Source: an uncultured Methanosarcinales archaeon
Lineage (GTDB): Archaea > Halobacteriota > Methanosarcinia > Methanotrichales > Methanotrichaceae
DNA: 11,666 nucleotides
Assembly: GCA_937864385.1 (NCBI GenBank)
Contig: CALMJN010000365.1
Location: 1-11,666, forward strand
Direction: 5' to 3'
Shown: positions 6,481-11,666 of the stretch, piece by piece
Position numbering within the stretch: position 1 is the stretch's first letter
Layout: the number at the start of each line of letters is the position of its first letter
Position numbers and translations under genes: made by a program
The notes under the pieces: model-generated
What the model saw: the letters and a program-made list of their open reading frames with translations, nothing else
Databases searched by the model: none
Told to the model about the DNA's origin: nothing

Positions 6481-6729
6481 GTGAATCTGACCGTCTATTC
6501 CACTCCCACCTGCCCCAGATGTGAGCAGCTGAAAGCGGCGCTGAAGAAGGCAGGGCTCAGTTTTGACAGCCAGGATATGAGCACGCCGCAGGCCCTTACA
6601 GAGCTGCGGGTGAATGGTGTGTTCACCCTCATGGCTCCGGTGCTCCAGGCCGATGAAAGCTTCTATACCGTGGAGGATCTCTTTGAGGGAGATGTGCTGC
6701 GGGATCTCTCAAGCATTATAAAGAGCTAG
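6481..6729 (+). CDS. Glutaredoxin/NrdH-like redox protein
   Basis: This 82-residue thioredoxin-fold protein probably reduces disulfides on partner enzymes in the cytoplasm. The N-terminal strand VNLTVYSTPTCPRC carries a two-cysteine CPRC active site (Cys11 and Cys14). The cis-proline loop is at FTLMAPVL, and ELRVNGVFT just before it is typical of small methanogen glutaredoxin-like proteins. Members of this group often accompany the anaerobic ribonucleotide reductase, but no nrdD is in the window. The start is GTG at 6481, chosen because GGAGG lies 8 nt upstream and the glutaredoxin fold begins there; the frame is open further upstream into the previous gene. The stop overlaps the stop of the convergent ACT-domain gene by 4 nt. 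Confidence 0.85.
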   Translation: MNLTVYSTPTCPRCEQLKAALKKAGLSFDSQDMSTPQALTELRVNGVFTLMAPVLQADESFYTVEDLFEGDVLRDLSSIIKS

Positions 6730-7391
6730 AACTCCCTGCCCCGCACCCGGCCTATATCGAAGACTGCGGTGCCTGCTATGTGCATTACAGCGAATGTGCC
6801 TGCTTGTATGGGATCTGTGACCACCATGTCCGCCTGGGCGGGAAGAGAGCCGGCCATTTTCAGGGCGATGACCGGTATTCCCTCCTCCTGAAGCTTTTTC
6901 ACCTCCCGGGTGATCCGCCCTCCCATGAGCGCCCCGGCCAAAACCAGTATGGAGGCGCGGGGCAGGCGGGCCACGGCGCTCACGGCATCAGCGATGGCCT
7001 CTTCTCCCACCAGGGGTATGGTATCGACGCTTATCCTCTCTCCTCGCAGGTTATGCCTGTCTGCTTCGCTAACCGCTCCCACTGCCACCTGAGCCACCTG
7101 AGCCCCTCCGCCGATTATGATTACCCGCGCACCATAGATTTTTCCGAAGGTCTCATGGATGGAGACATCTGTTATGGCCGGGAGAGCCTCCAGCTCCTCT
7201 ACCATCTCCGGGACATCACCGTTCGGACAGTCTATCTCCATGTAAACCGCAGCTTTGCCCTGGTTCAATCCTCTCTCCAGGACGAACTGCTGGGTGTATA
7301 CGATATTGCCGCCCCATTTGGCCACAGTGCCGGCGATGTCGCGCAGCATCCCCGGTCGATCCTGGCATATGACATTGATGGCTATGCTCAT
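6726..7391 (-). CDS. ACT domain protein with a conserved C-terminal domain of unknown function (DUF5612-like)
   Basis: This is a 221-residue soluble protein. Residues 1-80 form an ACT domain (MSIAINVICQDRPGMLRDIA, with the DRPGML ligand-loop motif), a fold that commonly binds amino acids and regulates enzymes. Residues about 86-221 form a second domain with a glycine-rich stretch IIIGGGAQVAQVAVGAV and the later segment ILVLAGALMGG. The combination resembles the ACT-DUF5612 proteins of methanogens, whose function is unknown to me. The start is taken at ATG 7391, with GAGG about 7 nt upstream, where the ACT domain begins; an upstream frame to 7460 would overlap the divergent tfs start. It is convergent with the glutaredoxin gene and divergent from tfs. 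Confidence 0.88.
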   Translation of the reverse strand: MSIAINVICQDRPGMLRDIAGTVAKWGGNIVYTQQFVLERGLNQGKAAVYMEIDCPNGDVPEMVEELEALPAITDVSIHETFGKIYGARVIIIGGGAQVAQVAVGAVSEADRHNLRGERISVDTIPLVGEEAIADAVSAVARLPRASILVLAGALMGGRITREVKKLQEEGIPVIALKMAGSLPAQADMVVTDPIQAGTFAVMHIAGTAVFDIGRVRGREF

Positions 7392-7427
7392 ATCCTGCCT
7401 CACTGCGCTGCAATTGCGCCTCGGAAA

Positions 7428-7437
7428 CTTTAATATG
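7428..7437. promoter_or_regulatory. Shared TATA-like element between the ACT-domain gene and tfs
   Basis: CTTTAATATG on the plus strand is about 28 bp before the tfs ATG at 7460, the spacing expected for a leaderless transcript. Read on the minus strand it is CATATTAAAG, correctly placed to start the ACT-domain mRNA near 7405 with a short leader holding its ribosome-binding site. The 68-nt spacer has no other good candidate for either gene. An 8-bp palindrome GCAATTGC lies at 7410-7417 between the element and the ACT start. Confidence 0.45.
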
Positions 7438-7459
7438 GCGAGTGAATAACCCTCATCCA

Positions 7460-7771
7460 ATGGAATTTTGTCCCGAGTGCAAGAGCATGATGATGCCCAA
7501 GGACGGCATGATGGTCTGCAGAAAGTGCGGCCATAAGATGCCCAAGGCTGCCGCAGGCGAGTCCTTGATCAGCAAGACGGAGCAGCTGGAACGGGTGGTG
7601 CCGGTTCTGGAGCAGGAGTCGGCAGGGCTTCCCACCACCAATGCCCGGTGTCCTGACTGTGGTCATAATATTGCATACTGGTGGCTGCGGCAGCTTCGCA
7701 GCGCCGATGAGAGCGAGGTTCGCTTCTTCCGTTGCACCAAATGCAGCAAGACCTGGCGGGAGTACGATTAG
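7460..7771 (+). CDS. tfs: Transcription factor S (archaeal TFIIS-like cleavage factor)
   Basis: TFS binds RNA polymerase and stimulates transcript cleavage to rescue backtracked complexes. The protein has 103 residues, a typical length. The N-terminal zinc ribbon uses Cys4, Cys7, Cys20 and Cys23 (MEFCPECKSM, then VCRKCGH). The C-terminal ribbon uses Cys64, Cys67, Cys92 and Cys95. Its hairpin LRSADESE (79-86) carries the acidic Asp83-Glu84 pair that enters the polymerase active site. FFRCTKCSKTWREYD is the standard ending. An in-frame GTG at 7442 would add six residues, but ATG 7460 matches the family start and fits leaderless transcription from the TATA element at 7428. It precedes pcn and priL on the same strand. 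Confidence 0.95.
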   Translation: MEFCPECKSMMMPKDGMMVCRKCGHKMPKAAAGESLISKTEQLERVVPVLEQESAGLPTTNARCPDCGHNIAYWWLRQLRSADESEVRFFRCTKCSKTWREYD

Positions 7772-7804
7772 GCCTCCCGGCCTTGGCTCCATCTACTTGG
7801 CATC

Positions 7805-7822
7805 AGCTATATTAAATATTAA
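7805..7822 (+). promoter_or_regulatory. AT-rich promoter candidate for pcn
   Basis: In the 78-nt gap after tfs, the sequence CTATATTAAATATTAAATG offers one or two overlapping TATA-like boxes. They lie about 30-40 nt before the pcn start at 7850. It may give pcn-priL its own promoter in addition to readthrough from tfs. Confidence 0.45.
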
Positions 7823-7849
7823 ATGGCAATGTTGGGAGAGGATTTAGTG

Positions 7850-8584
7850 ATGTTCAAGGCGGTTATCAATGCGGAAACTCTGCGCGATGCAATAGATTCT
7901 GTCTCTTCTCTGGTGGATGAGGTCAAGTTCTCCATATCGGAGGGCGGCCTGGAGCTCAAAGCCGTGGATCCTGCCAATGTGGCCATGGTCTCCCTGAAGA
8001 TAGGCAATGAGGCCTTTGAATACTTCAAAGCCACAGTCTGCGAGATAGGCATAGACCTGGTGCGGCTGGGAGATGTCTTGAGCATGGCCGACAAGGGCGA
8101 GAATGTTCAGCTGGAGCTGGATGAAGAGAGCCACAAGCTGAAGATCGGAGTGGGTTCCCTCTCCTACACCCTGAGTCTGATCGATCCCTCTGCCATCCGC
8201 AAGGAGCCACGCATACCGGAGCTGGACCTGCCCGCCCATGTCACTTTGCCGGGCTCAGAGCTGCGCCGGGCGGTGAAAGCGGCGGAGAAGGTCAGCGATC
8301 ATGTCATACTGGGCGTATCCGATGAGGGCTTTTATATGGAAGCCAAGGGGGATATCGACTCCCTCAAGCTCAAGATCCCCAGCACCGAGCTACTGGGCAT
8401 GAAGCCGGGAGAGGCCAGAAGCTTGTTCTCATTGGATTACCTGGAAGACATGTCCAAGTCCATAAGCAAGGCCGGCGAGGTTACTCTGGAGATGGGCATA
8501 GACTATCCCCTGCGGGTGCACTTCAAGCTCGGCCAGTCCGTGGAGATCAATTACCTCCTGGCTCCCAGAATTGAGCAGGAATGA
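7850..8584 (+). CDS. pcn: DNA polymerase sliding clamp (PCNA)
   Basis: This is the homotrimeric ring that tethers replicative polymerases, FEN1 and ligase to DNA. At 244 residues it has the standard archaeal length. The start MFKAVINAETLRDAIDSVSS is typical. Later signatures are GGLELKAVDPANVAMVSL (the LxAxDxxNVAM motif), the interdomain connector IPELDLPAHV and the C-terminal segment VHFKLGQSVEINYLLAPRIE. ATG 7850 is chosen over an earlier in-frame ATG at 7823 because the fold begins there and GGGAGAGGA precedes it by 7 nt. Its stop overlaps the priL start as ATGA, so the two replication proteins are translationally coupled. Confidence 0.97.
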   Translation: MFKAVINAETLRDAIDSVSSLVDEVKFSISEGGLELKAVDPANVAMVSLKIGNEAFEYFKATVCEIGIDLVRLGDVLSMADKGENVQLELDEESHKLKIGVGSLSYTLSLIDPSAIRKEPRIPELDLPAHVTLPGSELRRAVKAAEKVSDHVILGVSDEGFYMEAKGDIDSLKLKIPSTELLGMKPGEARSLFSLDYLEDMSKSISKAGEVTLEMGIDYPLRVHFKLGQSVEINYLLAPRIEQE

Positions 8585-9600
8585 GGATCTCCGATTACCC
8601 TTTTACTGAAGAAGCGGCAGGAGCGGTGAGGGAGGCAGGATACTCTTTAGAGAGCCTTCTCACCAAGACATCTTTTAAGGCGGTTCGAAGCCGGGCCATG
8701 CAGCGGGTGGAGGGGGCACTGTCCGGCAGCATCTCCGAGAGCTCTCCCCAGAGCCAGGCGGAGAGACTCTCTGAGCTTCTCTCCTACCCTTTAGCCAGGG
8801 TCATGGTCTCCTGTCTGGGCGATGAGATCCTGCTGCGCCGGTATGCTCTGGCCGAGGCCAAGCTGGCCTTTCGCCGCATGCAGGGGGAGAAAGATTCCCT
8901 TCCCGCCCTGGCAGAAGATCTGGGACTGCATCCCCAGGGGCGGGGACCCTATAAAATCCATTTCTCCGAGTACATCCGAACGGCGCACGGCATGAAGAGC
9001 CCCAAGTGGAAGCTGACCAACCGCGATCTTTCTCAGGGCTACCTCACGGTGACCGAGGAGGAGCTGAAGAGGCTGATGGAGGAGGCGGCCCGGGTGAGGG
9101 TCCTCAAGGGTCTGCCCCTGGCGGTAGATGTGGGGATCTGCGCCGCTCTAGAAGAATATTTGCAGCCCCTGCGGGAGCAGCTCGAGGCTCTGAAGGCCAG
9201 GGAGAGGGTGGACCTGGGTGCCGTGGAGGTGGGGGCTTTTCCTCCCTGTATCAAGAGAATGCTCACTGACGTGGCCAGGGGAGTGAATCTGGCCCACAGC
9301 GCACGATTTGCATTGGTCAGCTTTCTATTGCAGATAAATATGACTGTAGATGAGGTAACATCTCTTTTTGCCACCAGCCCGGACTATGATCCGGAGAGGA
9401 CCCGCTATCAGGTGGAGCATATCGCCGGTGCTTCAGGCACCCGCTACAAGCCGCCGGCCTGCGCCACCATGGCCACCTACGGCAACTGTCCTGGGGAGGA
9501 TGAGCTGTGCCGGCGGGTCCGCCATCCCCTCAGCTATTACCGGCGGCGTCTGGGGACCTTCCGGCCTCTTCCTCCCAGAGAGCCTGGAGCAGGGACCTGA
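8581..9600 (+). CDS. priL: DNA primase large subunit PriL (Fe-S)
   Basis: PriL is the regulatory subunit of the archaeal/eukaryotic-type primase and works with the catalytic subunit PriS, which is not in this window. The protein has 339 residues. The C-terminal Fe-S domain contains the four expected cysteines: Cys223 (FPPCIKRML), Cys294 (KPPACATMATYGNC), Cys303 and Cys310 (ELCRRVRHPLSYY). The segment NLAHSARFALVSFLLQINM between the first and second cysteines is a family hallmark. The ATG overlaps the PCNA stop by 4 nt. The last 23 codons (residues 317-339), after the final cysteine, lie antisense to the end of moeA, and the tail LPPREPGAGT looks non-conserved. Confidence 0.95.
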   Translation: MRISDYPFTEEAAGAVREAGYSLESLLTKTSFKAVRSRAMQRVEGALSGSISESSPQSQAERLSELLSYPLARVMVSCLGDEILLRRYALAEAKLAFRRMQGEKDSLPALAEDLGLHPQGRGPYKIHFSEYIRTAHGMKSPKWKLTNRDLSQGYLTVTEEELKRLMEEAARVRVLKGLPLAVDVGICAALEEYLQPLREQLEALKARERVDLGAVEVGAFPPCIKRMLTDVARGVNLAHSARFALVSFLLQINMTVDEVTSLFATSPDYDPERTRYQVEHIAGASGTRYKPPACATMATYGNCPGEDELCRRVRHPLSYYRRRLGTFRPLPPREPGAGT

Positions 9601-11329
9601 TACGGCTGTCCTCGGCCCTCTCGCTTCTGGCCAAAAGCATGATCTTCTCCTTCCCTACAAGCTCAAATCCCAGGCCGGCTTCCTCTGCCGCCTCCTTCTC
9701 GGCATAGCCGGCATCCGCTCGCCCGGAGGCCACTGCCGCAGCCACGGCGCGGTGAGACTTTGCCGATCGCACAAATATGGGGCGAGCGATTGCGCGCTCC
9801 TGCAGTACGGCTTCAAATGCCGAATTATAAAAGCTGTCCCGCTGCCAGCCCACCAGTGGTCGGTCAGCCAGATGGGAGATGTCCTCACGCTTCCGGAAGA
9901 GCAGCCCCATCTCCCTCTCGGCGCTCCAGATGATCTCTGTCCCCTGCCAGGGCCGGTCCAGGTTCCAGAAGCAGGCCAGGTCTGCCACTCCCTCCTCCAG
10001 GTAGATCCGGGCCTGGATGGGGCCGGCGTTGAGCAGCCTCAGGCATCCTGGCCGGCTCTCCGCTTGCTTCTCCAAAAGGATGGTGTTCTCGCCGGCGACA
10101 AGCAATGTATCGGAATCCGTCTCCTTTTCTGCAAATAGCTCCACTGAGACGGGCGTTCCCTCTTCCAGGTACTCCACCCCGGCGGGGATGTCTATGATCC
10201 CGTCAGCCCAGGCCAGGGTGGTGATGGAGCCGCTGCCCTTGTCCACAGGGTAGACCAGATCCCCAGACAGGCCCACGGCCAGCATCTGGCGGCGGCCTTC
10301 TGTTCTCACCGGCCCGGCCAGACGGCCTGGGGCGCTCCTCCACCGGTGGCTTCTGCCCAGAGCAGCCCGGATGGCGGGAGCGGCCAGGCAGGAGAAGACG
10401 GTTAAAGCACTGGTGGGGTAGCCCGGCAGTCCCAGGCAGGGCTTGCCGTCGATCAGGCCGAAGATGGTGGGCTTGCCCGGTTTGAGGTTGACCCCGTGGA
10501 AGATCAGCTCACCCATCTCCTCTAACACCCGATAGATCATATCCCCCGCCCCGGCGGAGGTGCTGCCGCTGACCAGGATAAGGTCGCACTCTTCTGCCAT
10601 CTTTTGCAGAGCCCCGGCCATAGCCTGCCTTTCATCAGGCAGGATGCCATAGGGCAGGGCCTGTGCCCCGCAGTCGGCCACGGCAGCGGCGATGGTGTAG
10701 GTGTTGATGTCGTAGATCTGGCCTGCCGTCAGGGCCTTCCCAGGTGGGATCAGCTCATCTCCCGTGGAGGCCACGCCGACTTTCAGCATCCGGACCGGAA
10801 TCTCCTGGCATCCCAGGGCGGCCAGGACGCCGATCTCCCGGGGCTGGATCAGGGTGCCGGGAAAGAGCACAGTCTCGCCGAAGGAGATGTCGCTTCCCGC
10901 CGCCTGGATGTTCTCGCTGGCATAGACCGGACGGCGCACCAGCACCTGCTCTGCCTCGGCCTGGGAGTGCTCGATCATGACCACGGCGTCGGCTCCCGGC
11001 GGGATCATGGAGCCGGTGGAGACCTCCGCCGCTTCTCCGGAGGAGATCTCGACCTCGGGGGGGCGGCCCATGGCCACCCTTCCCGCCAGGCGGAGGGAGA
11101 CCGGCCTGTCCTCTCTTGCGTCCAGGGTGTCCCCGGCCTGGACGGCAAAGCCGTCCATGGAGGCGCGGGAGAAGCCGGGAACGTCTATGGTGGAGACGAT
11201 CTTCTCCGCCAGGATAGAGCCGGCGGCCTGGCTGAGGGGGACGGGGGCAGCTCGGGCGGCGGGGAGGTGCTGCAGGACTATGGATCTGGCTTCATCGAGG
11301 TGGATGAGGCTGTGAAACTCCTTGGGCAT
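9530..11329 (-). CDS. moeA: Molybdopterin molybdotransferase MoeA fused to a diverged PBP-like domain
   Basis: MoeA inserts molybdenum or tungsten into adenylylated molybdopterin in the last step of cofactor synthesis. That cofactor serves methanogen formylmethanofuran dehydrogenase and related enzymes. The protein has 599 residues. Residues 1-400 are a full MoeA: VPGFSRASMDGFAV (50-63), STGSMIPPGADAVV (104-117), VASTGDELIPPGK (186-198), SGSTSAGAGD (254-263), LKPGKPT (282-288) and LPGYPTSALTVFSCL (301-315), then the C-terminal beta domain. Residues about 405-599 match the periplasmic-binding-like domain often fused to archaeal MoeA, most clearly at SHRAVAAAVASGRADAGYA, but several usual ligand-site motifs are changed. 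The ATG has no ribosome-binding site and a TATA box 25 bp upstream, suggesting a leaderless mRNA. The 3' end overlaps priL by 71 nt. Confidence 0.95.
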   Translation of the reverse strand: MPKEFHSLIHLDEARSIVLQHLPAARAAPVPLSQAAGSILAEKIVSTIDVPGFSRASMDGFAVQAGDTLDAREDRPVSLRLAGRVAMGRPPEVEISSGEAAEVSTGSMIPPGADAVVMIEHSQAEAEQVLVRRPVYASENIQAAGSDISFGETVLFPGTLIQPREIGVLAALGCQEIPVRMLKVGVASTGDELIPPGKALTAGQIYDINTYTIAAAVADCGAQALPYGILPDERQAMAGALQKMAEECDLILVSGSTSAGAGDMIYRVLEEMGELIFHGVNLKPGKPTIFGLIDGKPCLGLPGYPTSALTVFSCLAAPAIRAALGRSHRWRSAPGRLAGPVRTEGRRQMLAVGLSGDLVYPVDKGSGSITTLAWADGIIDIPAGVEYLEEGTPVSVELFAEKETDSDTLLVAGENTILLEKQAESRPGCLRLLNAGPIQARIYLEEGVADLACFWNLDRPWQGTEIIWSAEREMGLLFRKREDISHLADRPLVGWQRDSFYNSAFEAVLQERAIARPIFVRSAKSHRAVAAAVASGRADAGYAEKEAAEEAGLGFELVGKEKIMLLARSERAEDSRIRSLLQALWEEEAGRSPDAAGNS

Positions 11330-11348
11330 GGTAGGAGGATGGGCGGGC

Positions 11349-11361
11349 GGCTATAAAAGCC
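11349..11361 (-). promoter_or_regulatory. TATA box of moeA (leaderless transcript)
   Basis: The minus strand reads GGCTTTTATAGCC, with core CTTTTATAG inside a short GGCT/AGCC inverted repeat. Its centre is about 25 bp upstream of the moeA ATG at 11329. Transcription should therefore start at or within a few bases of the start codon, which fits the absence of a ribosome-binding site. Confidence 0.65.
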
Positions 11362-11579
11362 CTGAGACGGATGAGGGGTATTTCATCGGAAACGGGCGTC
11401 TTCAGTTGCATCACAAGCAGGAGGAGTGGGGTTTCTCTTTGTGTAATTCAGGGAATCCGCGGCATAAGGATGCACAGGAGGCGAGAGTCTGGCGTTCTAC
11501 TGTGCCCAGAGGCGAAGAGTGGAGTGCATAGAGCCGCCTGTTGACCGCTAGGCAGAAGGCCAAGGCGATTAAATTGGAT
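11362..11579. other. Unassigned intergenic stretch upstream of moeA
   Basis: This region has no convincing gene on either strand. Short open frames exist (one on the plus strand ends at 11531, another of about 37 codons runs from 11531 to the TAA near 11642), but none has a good ribosome-binding site or recognisable family features. A small GATGA/TCATC hairpin lies near 11369-11386. No tandem repeats or insertion-sequence ends were seen. Confidence 0.4.
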
Positions 11580-11607
11580 TGGTGCGGAGTTCCGGATTTT
11601 AACCGGA
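11580..11607 (-). other. tRNA 3'-end-like element (T arm, acceptor strand, CCA)
   Basis: Read on the minus strand, this segment is TCCGG, loop TTAAAAT, CCGGA, then ACTCCGC, A and CCA. That matches a tRNA T arm (5-bp stem, 7-nt loop with T54, T55 and A58), the 3' acceptor strand, the discriminator A73 and an encoded CCA. Against it, loop position 56 is A where C is nearly universal, and the 59 nt upstream inside the window show no matching GCGGAGT acceptor strand, D arm or sound anticodon arm. It could be an intron-containing or long-variable-arm tRNA running off the edge, a tRNA remnant or integration site, or a chance hairpin. Confidence 0.25.
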
Positions 11608-11666
11608 AGCCCTTAAGGCGTACGTTTCTAGACTACCCAAGATAAGCTTCATTGACGTGGCAATCG

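Noticed and set aside
9368..10138. 256-codon open frame on the plus strand spanning the priL end and moeA
   Set aside because: It is out of frame with the PriL Fe-S domain and antisense to MoeA, and the product resembles no family.
10604..11356. 250-codon open frame on the plus strand opposite moeA
   Set aside because: It is fully antisense to conserved MoeA motifs, has a low-complexity Gly/Asp/His-rich product and no ribosome-binding site. It is a shadow of high-GC codon use.
11322..11531. 69-codon plus-strand open frame upstream of moeA
   Set aside because: Its start overlaps the moeA start and promoter on the other strand, it has no recognisable features, and the composition is not convincing.
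11531..11644. Open frame of about 37 codons at the right edge (ARQKAKAIKLDWCGVPDF...)
   Set aside because: It has no start codon with a ribosome-binding site, ends at TAA near 11642, and matches no family I can name. It could be a gene remnant but cannot be supported.

Overview
The window reads as a methanogenic euryarchaeon, most likely from the Methanosarcinales and possibly Methanothrix-like. The evidence is an archaeal histone, the archaea-only amidotransferase subunit GatE, an Orc1/Cdc6 initiator, transcription factor S, a PCNA clamp, the Fe-S primase subunit PriL, an ACT-domain protein of a type I associate with methanogens, archaeal TATA boxes, and a mix of leaderless and Shine-Dalgarno starts. 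The family-level placement is inference, because no rRNA is present.

Left block, minus strand, read right to left: histone (5793-5563), gatE (5558-3651), an orc1/cdc6 homologue (3654-2515), then pstC (about 2384-1497) and pstA (1494-247). Histone and gatE are 4 nt apart, and gatE and cdc6 overlap by 4 nt, so these three look like one transcript driven by a strong TATA box at 5899-5906. The phosphate permease pair has its own promoter region (2412-2514) containing two TATA-like palindromes. It ends at a T-rich terminator just after pstA. Neither pstS nor pstB is visible. The start of an unrecognised membrane-type or secreted protein runs off the left edge.

Middle block: a 334-nt AT-rich divergent spacer (5794-6127) leads to two plus-strand genes, a cysteine-rich protein of unknown function and a glutaredoxin/NrdH-like protein. 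They converge on a minus-strand ACT-domain gene (7391-6726). That gene is divergent from a plus-strand information-processing cluster, tfs (7460), pcn (7850) and priL (8581), in which pcn and priL overlap by ATGA. The ACT gene and tfs appear to share one TATA-like element.

Right block: a long moeA gene (11329-9530, minus) codes for molybdopterin molybdotransferase fused to a diverged periplasmic-binding-protein-like domain. Its last 71 nt are antisense to the end of priL. Upstream of it lies an unassigned stretch of about 337 nt. That stretch ends in a hairpin resembling the T arm, acceptor strand and encoded CCA of a tRNA, without a recognisable remainder inside the window.

Most of the window is ordinary core archaeal housekeeping. 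No defence system, CRISPR array, transposase or integrase was seen. The points most worth a second look are the altered MoeA C-terminal domain, the Trp at the histone tetramer interface, the PstA N-terminal membrane extension, the cysteine-rich partner of the glutaredoxin, the palindromic pst promoter and the tRNA-like 3' end.
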